DNA of 64,000 bases from an uncultured Lachnospiraceae bacterium (lineage in GTDB: Bacteria > Bacillota > Clostridia > Lachnospirales > Lachnospiraceae). The stretch is from NCBI GenBank assembly GCA_910578115.1, contig CAJTPO010000017.1:13638-77637 (forward strand). Reading direction: 5' to 3'. The notes beneath the pieces are model-generated. The model did not search any database, was not told where the DNA came from, and was given only the letters and a program-made list of their open reading frames with translations. Numbering within the stretch: position 1 is the first letter of the stretch; the number at the start of each line of letters is the position of its first letter. The position numbers and the translations under genes were made by a program. Positions 7,468 to 16,197 of this stretch are shown here, piece by piece.

Positions 7468-8397
7468 ATGCCTGTAAGGTATGCAATTGTAATTGTGACA
7501 TATAACAGGGTACGATTGCTGCGTGAATGTATTGCACATGCAGAAGCGCAGACGGTTCGAGCGCACAGCATAATCGTAGTAGATAATGCATCTACAGATG
7601 ATACGGCGGCATATCTGGGAGAGCTGGATCGTGTAAGTAATATAGAGATGATCAGACTGCAGCAGAACATCGGAGGTGCAGGAGGATTTGCAAAAGGCAT
7701 GGAGCGTGCACTGCAGAAACATGTGGATTGTGTGCTGTTGATCGATGATGATGCAATGATCGAGAAGGAGTATATGGAGAAGATCCTGACAGCCAGAGAG
7801 CATTGCCCGCAGTACAGAGCTTTTGCAGGGACGGTGGAGAAGAACGAAAGGATTGATACTTTCCATCGGAGAGATCTGCTAAGAGCCGGACTATTATCGA
7901 AAAATGTACCGGCGCAGAAGTATTGCCAAAGCAGATTTGAGTGTGATATCGCCTCTTTTTGCGGAATGGTGGTGGACAGCGAACTTATCAGGAAGATTGG
8001 ATTGCCGCATGAGGAGTATTTTATCTGTTATGACGATACGGAGTATTCCCTGAGAATCAGTCGGTACAGTAGATTTCTGGTAATCGCGGATGCTGTATTA
8101 GATCACAAAAGTGAGATACATGTGCAAAGCTGTCCGAGAAGATATGACTGGAAGGATTACTATGCCATCAGGAATAGAATTCTGATGGTAAAAGAGCACG
8201 GAAATATTGTGGATGAAGCAGTCAATTTCCTGGATGTCCTTGTACATTCTGTTTTCAGAAACTGGCTGTTCGGGCTGATCAGGCTTGATCATTACGATTG
8301 GAAATATGAACGAAGTCTGGTGAAGGCTGCGATCAAGGACTCTGGTGGAGCGAAACCTGTAGCAGGAAAGGTATCTGGAAGTGTATATGTTAAATAG
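7468..8397 (+). CDS. Glycosyltransferase family 2 (GlfT2/rhamnosyltransferase-like)
   Basis: This 309-residue cytoplasmic enzyme starts MPVRYAIVIVTYNRVRLL, continues VVDNASTDDT and carries the nucleotide-sugar/metal motif LLIDDDAMIEKEY (Asp cluster near residue 91). These are the standard GT-A elements of family 2. The DDDA form and the HKSE segment near residue 215 resemble galactofuranosyl- and rhamnosyltransferases that build cell-surface glycans. AGAGG precedes the start, with two adjacent ATGs (7465 and 7468) both possible. It is the first gene of the locus, and its stop overlaps the start of the export permease gene. Donor sugar and acceptor cannot be read from sequence. Confidence 0.85.
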   Translation: MPVRYAIVIVTYNRVRLLRECIAHAEAQTVRAHSIIVVDNASTDDTAAYLGELDRVSNIEMIRLQQNIGGAGGFAKGMERALQKHVDCVLLIDDDAMIEKEYMEKILTAREHCPQYRAFAGTVEKNERIDTFHRRDLLRAGLLSKNVPAQKYCQSRFECDIASFCGMVVDSELIRKIGLPHEEYFICYDDTEYSLRISRYSRFLVIADAVLDHKSEIHVQSCPRRYDWKDYYAIRNRILMVKEHGNIVDEAVNFLDVLVHSVFRNWLFGLIRLDHYDWKYERSLVKAAIKDSGGAKPVAGKVSGSVYVK

Positions 8398-9475
8398 TCT
8401 GATTATGATAATCCCTACCCTGACAGGCCTGTTTATGCATAATTATTTCTGTCATGGAAGAATGTCCGCATTAAGGCGAACAGGTCTTCTGTTTGTGTAT
8501 GGAGTACTGGTAAGTTGTTCTATGTCCGTCATTGCGCGGACCAGAGGAATCAAAGGTATTGGCATAGCCTATATGACTCTCTCCCATAAAATAGAGTTTA
8601 CGCTTTTAGGCTGTGTCATGTCCTTTGGTATGGCGCTGGGACTGTGCATTGTTATAGAAAAGAATGTCACAATTAAAAAATTCAAGATGTATTTGAGCAG
8701 ATTTTTCTGTGATATCCGTAAATATTTTAAATATGCAGTGAAATCAGCAAAGGCTGATCTTCGTTCGGAAGTGGCAAATGCGTATTTGGACTGGCTCTGG
8801 TGGTTGATAGAGCCGTTTTGTATGATGCTGATCTATACGTTGATCTTTGGAGTGGTTTTTAATGCTTCGGAACCTTTTTTTCCGATCTTTATTTTTTCAG
8901 GGTTGGCTATGTGGACCTTCTTTTCCAGAGGAATGAATATCAGCGTCAATATAGTCAGAAGCAATAAGAGTATTATTTCAAAGATATATCTGCCCAAGTT
9001 TATCCTGTATTTTGCCCGCATGCTTGTGAATGGATTCAAAATGCTGGTTTCTTTTGCAATCGTAGTGATAATGTTGATCGTTTTTAAGGTTCCGGTCAGC
9101 TTAAAAGTATTGTATATTTTGCCCGTCATGCTCGTTTTTTTCTTATTTACATTCGGAATGGGCAGTATTTTGATGCATTTTGGCGTGTATGTCAATGATC
9201 TGTCTTATATTGTGGGGATTGTTTTGAGTATGCTCATGTATTTTACGGGGACGTTTTACGCGGTAGGTAAACGGATACCGGCTCCCTTCGGAGAACTGCT
9301 GGAGCAGTTTAATCCGGTGGCCTATTGTATTGCATCCATGAGAAATGCAGTGCTGTATAATACAAGCCCGCAGGTGGATCTGCTGATCATGTGGGGACTT
9401 GTATCAATAATGTTATCGGCAATTGGAGTGTATACAATTTACCGTAATGAAAATGCCTATGTGAAGGTGATCTGA
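8387..9475 (+). CDS. ABC-2 type polysaccharide export permease with N-terminal membrane extension
   Basis: The protein has 362 residues. The C-terminal 260 residues are a Wzm/TagG-like ABC-2 permease: amphipathic start (DLRSEVANAYLDWLWWLIEP), six hydrophobic segments and a terminal Asn-Pro-Val-Ala motif before the last helices. Before it sits an unusual extra block of about 100 residues with three more hydrophobic stretches and a basic linker (KKFKMYLSRFF). Standard Wzm proteins are about 260 residues, so this is a fusion. The start is ATG 8387, or GTG 8381 as an alternative, overlapping the previous gene. The stop TGA overlaps the ATG of the ATPase gene, indicating translational coupling. 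It should flip lipid-linked glycan across the membrane with that ATPase. Confidence 0.85.
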   Translation: MLNSLIMIIPTLTGLFMHNYFCHGRMSALRRTGLLFVYGVLVSCSMSVIARTRGIKGIGIAYMTLSHKIEFTLLGCVMSFGMALGLCIVIEKNVTIKKFKMYLSRFFCDIRKYFKYAVKSAKADLRSEVANAYLDWLWWLIEPFCMMLIYTLIFGVVFNASEPFFPIFIFSGLAMWTFFSRGMNISVNIVRSNKSIISKIYLPKFILYFARMLVNGFKMLVSFAIVVIMLIVFKVPVSLKVLYILPVMLVFFLFTFGMGSILMHFGVYVNDLSYIVGIVLSMLMYFTGTFYAVGKRIPAPFGELLEQFNPVAYCIASMRNAVLYNTSPQVDLLIMWGLVSIMLSAIGVYTIYRNENAYVKVI

Positions 9476-10209
9476 TGGAACACAGAGAAACAGCGATCGA
9501 AGTAAAAAATGTATGTATCAATTACAGGATCATGAAAAATGTCACGGTACGACACAATTTGTTTCAGAGACATTCCCGTGAAGAAACATTTGAAGCAGTC
9601 AAGAATGTATCATTTACTGTGGAAAAAGGCGGAATACTCGGAGTGATCGGGAAAAACGGAAGTGGTAAATCCACACTGCTTCGGGCGATTGCAGGCGTTT
9701 TTTCACCCAACAGCGGCAGTATTGATCTGAAAGGACACACGGTATCTCTGATGGCGTTGGGAGTCGGTTTTAAAGAAAATCTTACAGGTCGGGATAATAT
9801 TTCCCTGTCGGGAATGCTCCTGGGATTTCGAGAGGACCAGATACAGGATAAAATGCAGGATATTATTGATTTTGCGGAGATTGGTGATTTTATTGACAGG
9901 CCGGTCAGGACATACTCCAGCGGTATGCATTCGAAACTTGCATTTGCGATCACGGCAATGCTGGAAACGGATATCATGCTGGTGGATGAAGTGCTCAGTG
10001 TTGGGGATGAGCGATTCAAAAAGAAAAGTCTTGGCAAGATGAAAGAATTGATAACGGACAGGAACAGAACGGTTATCATTGTCTCGCATAATATTGATAC
10101 GCTGAGAAGCTTATGTGATGAGGTAATGTGGATTCATGACGGGGAACTCAAGGAGATGGGAAGGCCCGCAGAAGTATTGGAACACTATGTGGAGTTTATG
10201 AATCATTAG
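9475..10209 (+). CDS. Polysaccharide ABC exporter ATPase (Wzt/TagH-like)
   Basis: This 244-residue nucleotide-binding subunit contains Walker A GKNGSGKST (about residue 59), the signature YSSGMHSKLAF and Walker B MLVDEVLSVGD, followed by the switch His in IIVSHN. The VDEVLSVGD form is characteristic of the O-antigen/teichoic acid exporter branch. There is no C-terminal carbohydrate-binding domain as found in long Wzt proteins, so export is probably not coupled to recognition of a modified chain end. It is coupled by a TGATG overlap to the permease gene and faces the cytoplasm. Confidence 0.92.
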   Translation: MEHRETAIEVKNVCINYRIMKNVTVRHNLFQRHSREETFEAVKNVSFTVEKGGILGVIGKNGSGKSTLLRAIAGVFSPNSGSIDLKGHTVSLMALGVGFKENLTGRDNISLSGMLLGFREDQIQDKMQDIIDFAEIGDFIDRPVRTYSSGMHSKLAFAITAMLETDIMLVDEVLSVGDERFKKKSLGKMKELITDRNRTVIIVSHNIDTLRSLCDEVMWIHDGELKEMGRPAEVLEHYVEFMNH

Positions 10210-10228
10210 CAGAAGTGTTGTGGAGATT

Positions 10229-11179
10229 ATGAATACAGAGGGTGAGACTTTATTTCAGGATTCATTTGCGCAGCCTGAAATCAGGTGTGGGTACTATGTA
10301 TCTGATAGTATGAAAAAAGTATGGGCAATCGAGCTGGATCTTATAAGGAAATTTGTGGAGGTTTGCGATAAGCATGGACTCCGCTATTTTATGGATGGCG
10401 GAACGCTTCTGGGGGCAGTGCGGCATCAGGGCTTTATTCCGTGGGATGATGATGCGGATATGATCATGCCACGGGAAGATTATAATAAACTTTGGAATGT
10501 TGCGGCGGAAGAATTTAAAGAACCTTACTTTTTTCAAACGACGCTCTCAGAAGATCGGTTTTTTCGTACACATGCGCAACTCAGGAACAGTCTGACAACA
10601 GGGTTTGTTGAAGAAGACAGGGAGAAGGATATCAATAAAGGAATTTACATTGATATTTTTGTGCTGGATAATATCCCGGATGGCTTTTTTAAGAAACAAT
10701 GGTGGAGGATAAAAATAGAGCTGGAAAAGAAGATTCTGTCTTTTCAATATGATCGAAAGTATAACACATTGTCTTTAAGAGGGAAATTATTCTATTGTTT
10801 TGTACATTTCTTTTTTGCAACAATTCCTTTTAAAAAATTTTTTGAAAGATTTAATTTGAAAACATTGGGAAGATACATGAATGTACGGACAGAGTACGTA
10901 GGGGATGTAACGTTGGACTGGCGAACGAATGTGCAGTGGCCGTCTGCATGGTTTGAAGACTATGTTTACCTGCCATTTGAAACTCTTATGCTGAGGGCGC
11001 CAATCTTCTATGAGGATGTGTTGAGCAAACAGTATGGTGATTACAGAAAACTGCCGGAAGACGTTTCAGCCCCTGGTTTAAGATCGCACGGGAGCGTAGT
11101 TTTCGAACCGGATGTACCGTATAAAGAATATTTGAAAGAAACGGCAGATAACAAACAGAAAGGCAGGTATGCGTTATGA
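10229..11179 (+). CDS. LicD-family phosphotransferase
   Basis: This 316-residue protein has the LicD core: an upstream EVCDKHGLRYFMDGGTLLG segment, then AVRHQGFIPWDDDADM with the nucleotidyltransferase-like Asp triad. It continues with DIFVLDNIPDG and a basic, aromatic C-terminal half. LicD proteins transfer phosphocholine, phosphoribitol or related phosphoalcohols from CDP-activated donors onto glycans at the inner face of the membrane. The next gene, a cytidylyltransferase overlapping it by four bases, could make such a donor. ATG 10229 is used; GTG 10220 is an equally placed alternative. The exact substituent is unknown. Confidence 0.87.
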   Translation: MNTEGETLFQDSFAQPEIRCGYYVSDSMKKVWAIELDLIRKFVEVCDKHGLRYFMDGGTLLGAVRHQGFIPWDDDADMIMPREDYNKLWNVAAEEFKEPYFFQTTLSEDRFFRTHAQLRNSLTTGFVEEDREKDINKGIYIDIFVLDNIPDGFFKKQWWRIKIELEKKILSFQYDRKYNTLSLRGKLFYCFVHFFFATIPFKKFFERFNLKTLGRYMNVRTEYVGDVTLDWRTNVQWPSAWFEDYVYLPFETLMLRAPIFYEDVLSKQYGDYRKLPEDVSAPGLRSHGSVVFEPDVPYKEYLKETADNKQKGRYAL

Positions 11180-11895
11180 ACATTGCAGTTATCATTGCGG
11201 GCGGTGTGGGAAAGAGAATGGGGCAGGAAATTCCCAAGCAATTTATAAATGTATATGATAAACCTGTTTTGTTCTATACACTGGAAGGATTTCAAAAGCA
11301 TCCCATGATCGATGCAATAGAGCTGGTATGTATTGACAGTTGGATTGGTGCGGCAAGTGCCTATGCACGTCAGTATAATATCACTAAATTAAAGTGGATT
11401 ATTCCAGGAGGGGAAAGCGGCCAGGAATCTATCCGCAATGGTGTATATCATCTTGAAGAAGAATGCTGTGATAACGATATCATTATCATTCATGACGGTA
11501 TTCGTCCCCTGGTGGATGAATCGGTGCTTACAGATGTCATATTGAAATGTGAACAATATGGAAATGCAGTTACTTCCATGCCGTATAACGAGCAGATTTT
11601 TGTTGCGGATGACGAGATGTCAACGGTGCAGTATATTCCGCGAGAAACTTTGCGCAGAGTTTCCACACCGCAGGCTTATAAGTTTGGAAAGCTTGATTGG
11701 GCGTATCACGAGGCGTTCGAGAAGAAAATCGGGATATATGGTTCGGCTTATACAAATACGATGATGGTCGAACTTGGGGAACGGTTGTATTTTGCAGCTG
11801 GATCAGATAAGAATATCAAGCTTACAACGCAGGATGATCTGGAATTTTTCAAGGCATATCTGAGGTCAAAAGACCAAAATAACAGATGTGGTTGA
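11176..11895 (+). CDS. CDP-sugar/polyol cytidylyltransferase (IspD/TarI family)
   Basis: This 239-residue enzyme opens with MNIAVIIAGGVGKRMGQEIPKQF, the pyrophosphorylase nucleotide-binding loop with its Lys. It contains IHDGIRPLVDE and, instead of the IspD-type end, RRVSTPQAYKF and SAYTNTMMVELG. It overlaps the licD-like gene by four bases (ATGA) and is followed by an SDR epimerase rather than by MEP-pathway genes. These points favour a TarI-like role, making a CDP-polyol or CDP-sugar for phospho-substitution of the glycan, over isoprenoid synthesis. It is cytoplasmic. The identity of the alcohol cannot be settled by reading. Confidence 0.8.
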   Translation: MNIAVIIAGGVGKRMGQEIPKQFINVYDKPVLFYTLEGFQKHPMIDAIELVCIDSWIGAASAYARQYNITKLKWIIPGGESGQESIRNGVYHLEEECCDNDIIIIHDGIRPLVDESVLTDVILKCEQYGNAVTSMPYNEQIFVADDEMSTVQYIPRETLRRVSTPQAYKFGKLDWAYHEAFEKKIGIYGSAYTNTMMVELGERLYFAAGSDKNIKLTTQDDLEFFKAYLRSKDQNNRCG

Positions 11896-11975
11896 CTTTT
11901 GTAGAATAAAAGAAAGGTATGATCAAGGTTGAATAAATTCTCTGATGACCAATTTAGTTCAATAAACTGAACAAG

Positions 11976-12011
11976 TTCAGCGTAAAACGTTTCGGAATGG
12001 AGGGAACAATG
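11976..12011 (+). repeat. Dispersed leader motif TCAGCGTAAAACG.TTCGGAATGGAGG, copy 1
   Basis: This short motif ends in the ribosome site and start codon of the next gene. It recurs at 36313-36349 and 48039-48075, with partial copies at 19003-19023 and 48181-48202. Confidence 0.5.
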
Positions 12012-13073
12012 ATTACTCACAGGTTGTATTGGAAAGATATAGAAGAGACAGCCGGTCTTGTGCTGCCTTGGGATAAGCTCCGGAATTCCAGAATGCTGGT
12101 AAGCGGAGCCAGTGGTCTGATCGGTACGTTTCTTGTAGACACGATCATGTATAAAAACAGGTATCATGACTTAAATTGTCATATGTATGCCATAGGGAGG
12201 AACAAGGAAAAGGCCAGGTTACGCTTTGCATCTTATGAAGACAGTAAGGAATTCCACTTCGTCGAGCAGGATATTAACAGGGGGCTGGACGGAGATAGAA
12301 TACCGTCAGTTGATTATATAGTGCATCTTGCAAGTAATACACATCCGATCGCATATTCTACGGATCCTATCGGAACGATCACTACAAATATAGTCGGAAC
12401 GGGTAATCTTCTGGAGTTTGCTGTCAAAAATAACTGCAGGAGAATTGCATTTGCATCTTCTAACGAAATTTATGGAGAGAATAGAGGAGACGTAGAGCTG
12501 TTCGATGAAGAATACTGTGGATTTATCAACTGCAATACTCTACGGGCAGGATATCCAGAAAGCAAACGATGTGGAGAGGCATTATGTCAGGCTTATATCA
12601 AACAAAAGGGATTAGACATTGTTATTCCAAGGCTGACGCGCTCTTACGGTCCTACGATGCTGATGTCTGATTCTAAGGCAATCTCTCAATTTATAAAGAA
12701 AGGTCTGGCAGGCGAGGATATTGTTTTAAAAAGCGAAGGAAATCAATATTATTCCTTTACTTATGTTTCAGATGCTGTTTCGGGGCTGTTGACTGTTTTG
12801 TTGAAGGGCAAAACAGGGGAGGCCTATAATATTGCAGATGAAAAATCAGATATCAGGCTCAGGGATCTGGCGAAGCATGTAGCTGAACTGTCAGGAACTA
12901 GGGTGGTTTTTGAACTTCCGGATGAAACGGAGAAAGCCGGTTACAGTATGGCAGTTACAGCAAGATTGTGTGGAGATAAGTTAAAGCAGCTGGGGTGGCA
13001 GCCTGAATATAATATTGAGAGCGGTATAAAACAGACGATGACGATATTAAGGGATAGTGAACAACAGGTGTAA
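12009..13073 (+). CDS. NAD-dependent epimerase/dehydratase (extended SDR)
   Basis: The 354-residue protein carries the Rossmann motif VSGASGLIGTFLVD near residue 35, then YIVHLASNTHP, AFASSNEIYGE and the catalytic Tyr-x3-Lys in AGYPESKRCGEAL (about residue 181). These features define extended short-chain dehydrogenases acting on nucleotide-linked sugars, close to UDP-glucuronate decarboxylase or dTDP-glucose dehydratase types. GGAGG lies five to six bases before ATG 12009. It lies between the cytidylyltransferase and the TagF-like gene, so it may modify the CDP-activated precursor or a separate nucleotide sugar. Confidence 0.85.
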   Translation: MITHRLYWKDIEETAGLVLPWDKLRNSRMLVSGASGLIGTFLVDTIMYKNRYHDLNCHMYAIGRNKEKARLRFASYEDSKEFHFVEQDINRGLDGDRIPSVDYIVHLASNTHPIAYSTDPIGTITTNIVGTGNLLEFAVKNNCRRIAFASSNEIYGENRGDVELFDEEYCGFINCNTLRAGYPESKRCGEALCQAYIKQKGLDIVIPRLTRSYGPTMLMSDSKAISQFIKKGLAGEDIVLKSEGNQYYSFTYVSDAVSGLLTVLLKGKTGEAYNIADEKSDIRLRDLAKHVAELSGTRVVFELPDETEKAGYSMAVTARLCGDKLKQLGWQPEYNIESGIKQTMTILRDSEQQV

Positions 13074-13086
13074 GAGGAGAACTGTG

Positions 13087-16000
13087 ATGAGGGATAAGAA
13101 AATATGGATATTTAATGCGGGATTAAGCTTTGATGGGAATCCCAAATGGCTGTTCATGTATATTATAAAACATAGAAAGGATATTACTCCTTATTGGTTT
13201 TGCTATACGAAGGAATCCATGCAGTATATCAGAAAACTGGGATTTAAAGCTTATCTCTTTCAGTCAAAGCAGGCTGAAAGAATAGGAGGGAAAGCAGGCG
13301 TATATGTAGTAAATCAAAGAAAAGAAGTTTTCCAGAAATATCTTGACGGTATTACCGTGCTCAATCTGTGGCATGGAGTAGGTTGTAAGGCAATTGAAAA
13401 AAATGTGAAATCTGGTGTATTGGATGAGGGAATTGCTAAAAAGAATATTATAAATGGGAAGATATATCAGAATAATGAATTGTTTTTGGTGACTTCTCCT
13501 CTTATGGAAAGACATTTTACCGAATGTTGCAGCTTGAACAGAGATCATATTGTCAGGAATGGATATCCGTGCTGTTGTCTTGATGAAAAAATAGAAACTT
13601 ACGATCATGATATTTTGAGAGGAAGAAATCTTCCCGACAATACAAAAATTGCAGTATATGCTCCGACATACAGAGAAGATACACTGGTACATTTTTTCTC
13701 AGATGCGATACCTCGGATAGAAGAACTGGTAGAGTGCCTCAGTGAAAAAAACATGGTATTGATTTTTAAGATGCATCCTAAGATGGAGAAGGATTTTCAA
13801 TATCTAAATATCAAAAAGGCGTATCTAAATTGCCCGTGGTTAATATTTTGGGACAATTCAAATGATATATATGAAATCTTTCATAAAATAGATCTTGCGA
13901 TTATTGACTATTCTTCTATTTTCTATGACATGATCGCGCATGGTGTAAAACATTTTATACGTTATATTTTTGACTATGAGGATAAAGAAAAGGTTCGGGA
14001 TTTTGTATTTGATTATATGGAGATGACATGCGGACCTGTTTGCAAAGATTTTGATGATTTATTAGAAGCGCTGTCAAATTATCATAAAGTAGATTTGGAT
14101 CATGAGCTATGTAGAATAAAAAAGCTGTTTTGGGAATATGAAGAAGGACATTCTTTGAATGAAATTATTGAACAGGCAATTGAGTTCCAGCCATGTGAGG
14201 AGGCTACATTACCTACTTTATACAGTTTTGATATTTTTGATACACTTATTGCGCGAAGTACGCTTCAACCTATAGGTGTGTTTTGGTATGTTCAGGAAAA
14301 GGTATCAGGATCTTTGGTAAATTTCCCGCAATATTTTAGAGATAATTATTTCAAGATCCGTCCGTGGTGTGAGAAGGACGCGAGGGAGTATTACAGGAAA
14401 TCTCAGCTATACAGGAATTCAGATAAATTGGAAATCTCTTTTGCACAGATCTTTGAACATATGAAAAGAGTCTATCACCTGACAGAGGAGCAGACTGCAC
14501 TGCTGAAAGAATGGGAAATGGAGGCTGAGTACAGAACATCGATTCCGATTATAGAGAATATTGATTTGTTGAAAGAGCTGGTTGGCAATGGGGAACAAGT
14601 AGTTCTGATCAGTGACATGTATCTTCCGGAGGAATTTATTAAAAAGCTGCTTAAAAAAGCCGATCCGGTATTGGAACAAATTCCTCTGTTTTTATCAAGT
14701 ACGTGCGGTTATCAGAAAACAACGAAGCGATTGTTTCTGGAGGTTTATCATAGTCTAAACTATAATTTTGGACAATGGATTCATTATGGGGATAATCAAC
14801 ATGCCGATATCAATATGCCTGGGCGATTAGGGATCACAACGGTTAAAATTCCGGTAAAAAAGTTTAATAAGTATGAGAATACACTGATAAATTTTATCAA
14901 TACTTATGATGCTTTTCAAGTAGGCAGGATGTTGTTGGATGCAAGAACAGGAACTGATGAATATACAGATATTGAAATGTTCGCGTTCCGTCAGGTCTCT
15001 TTTTATTTTGTACCGTATGTGAACTGGGTCATTCGTCATGCCCTGGAACATGGGCTGGAATGCCTGTATTTTATTTCAAGAGATGGACATTATTTGAAGC
15101 GCATCGCGGATGTTATTATAGAAGAACGGCACTATGCGATCAAAACGAAATACATATATGGGTCAAGAAAAGTATGGCGGATTCCATCTCAACTGGACAG
15201 TATTGATGAGGAATTCTGGAGTGAGTTTGGCAATTTTGTAGATATAACAGATTATGAGCACTTGCTTGCAGCAGCGGCCTTGACGGAAGAAGAATTTGCA
15301 GGAATGTTTCCGTCATTGATGTATTTGAAGAATGAGAAAGTTATTTCCGGTGAAACATTGAGAATGCTTCGGGAAACACTCCGCTCATCGAAAGAATACA
15401 GAAATTATTTGTTGGGTATAGCAAAAGAGCGAAGAGTAATTGTTGAAAAGTATTTGCGACAGGAGATTAATTTTGAAGAAAAGCATGCATTTGTAGAATT
15501 TTGGGCGAGAGGTTATATGCAGACCTGTCTGGCAAGGATCTTATGGAATATGCAGGGGAGGAGTGACGACAATATTTTTTATTATGCACGGAGTATATAT
15601 CCGACACATGGTAATTTGATCAGATATAATTTTACAGGCAATACATTTTCCATGATTTTCATAGAAGCTTATTTTGCAAATGTGCCATACAAGACGGTCA
15701 GCGCATATGAAGAATCAGGGGAGAGAGTTGAACCTGTTATTATACCGTGTGAGAACAGTATGGAGCTGCATGAGGCGATGGAGAGATGTCTCCCGGAATT
15801 TGCAAGACGGTATGTGAGACTGAACTTTCAGGAGGAGGAAGCAATCGACCGGGCTCTCTTTGATTTTGGTTTGAGCTATTTCCACAGACATCCTAATGAT
15901 CCGATCTGGATCAAATTTTTTGCAGGACTGAAGGATTCTGTGAGCGCATTTGGAGAACCGATTGAATGGGCGCCACCGCGAAGATGGAAGGATGTAGTCG

Positions 16001-16167
16001 GGACAATCTGTGGCAGGAAGTTTGTGACCAAAAATCATAAATGGTCGATACAGCGTTCCTCTAAATCTATTAAGAAAGCATACAAATTTTATGTTAAACA
16101 TCTGCGAGGAAAAAAAGTGGTAAAGAAAGTACAGAGATTGTTGACGAAGATAGCAGATAAAAAATAA
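13087..16167 (+). CDS. TagF-like CDP-glycerol phosphotransferase fused to a HAD-type domain
   Basis: This 1026-residue protein has two or three parts. Residues 1-380 match the CDP-glycerol glycerophosphotransferase family: LNLWHGVG, VTSPLMERHF, IAVYAPTYRED, LIFKMHPKME and LAIIDYSSIFYDMIAHG. From about 380 a HAD phosphatase-like domain starts with FDIFDTLIAR (nucleophile Asp, general acid Asp), then VVLISDMYLPEE and IHYGDNQHADINM. The C-terminal 400 residues include FISRDGHYLKR and EFWARGYMQTC, a region found after such HAD domains in glycan clusters. The enzyme probably adds polyol-phosphate to a lipid-linked glycan and may trim or regulate a phosphorylated intermediate. The start at 13087 has AGAGGAG upstream. 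There is no obvious membrane helix. Confidence 0.82.
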   Translation: MRDKKIWIFNAGLSFDGNPKWLFMYIIKHRKDITPYWFCYTKESMQYIRKLGFKAYLFQSKQAERIGGKAGVYVVNQRKEVFQKYLDGITVLNLWHGVGCKAIEKNVKSGVLDEGIAKKNIINGKIYQNNELFLVTSPLMERHFTECCSLNRDHIVRNGYPCCCLDEKIETYDHDILRGRNLPDNTKIAVYAPTYREDTLVHFFSDAIPRIEELVECLSEKNMVLIFKMHPKMEKDFQYLNIKKAYLNCPWLIFWDNSNDIYEIFHKIDLAIIDYSSIFYDMIAHGVKHFIRYIFDYEDKEKVRDFVFDYMEMTCGPVCKDFDDLLEALSNYHKVDLDHELCRIKKLFWEYEEGHSLNEIIEQAIEFQPCEEATLPTLYSFDIFDTLIARSTLQPIGVFWYVQEKVSGSLVNFPQYFRDNYFKIRPWCEKDAREYYRKSQLYRNSDKLEISFAQIFEHMKRVYHLTEEQTALLKEWEMEAEYRTSIPIIENIDLLKELVGNGEQVVLISDMYLPEEFIKKLLKKADPVLEQIPLFLSSTCGYQKTTKRLFLEVYHSLNYNFGQWIHYGDNQHADINMPGRLGITTVKIPVKKFNKYENTLINFINTYDAFQVGRMLLDARTGTDEYTDIEMFAFRQVSFYFVPYVNWVIRHALEHGLECLYFISRDGHYLKRIADVIIEERHYAIKTKYIYGSRKVWRIPSQLDSIDEEFWSEFGNFVDITDYEHLLAAAALTEEEFAGMFPSLMYLKNEKVISGETLRMLRETLRSSKEYRNYLLGIAKERRVIVEKYLRQEINFEEKHAFVEFWARGYMQTCLARILWNMQGRSDDNIFYYARSIYPTHGNLIRYNFTGNTFSMIFIEAYFANVPYKTVSAYEESGERVEPVIIPCENSMELHEAMERCLPEFARRYVRLNFQEEEAIDRALFDFGLSYFHRHPNDPIWIKFFAGLKDSVSAFGEPIEWAPPRRWKDVVGTICGRKFVTKNHKWSIQRSSKSIKKAYKFYVKHLRGKKVVKKVQRLLTKIADKK

Positions 16168-16197
16168 GAGGAAACATTGTCAGGGAGGACGTTTGGA

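Noticed and set aside
11176..11895. Assignment as IspD of the MEP isoprenoid pathway
   Set aside because: Family motifs are shared, but gene neighbours (LicD, TagF-like, SDR) and the C-terminal motif favour a CDP-polyol/sugar role.
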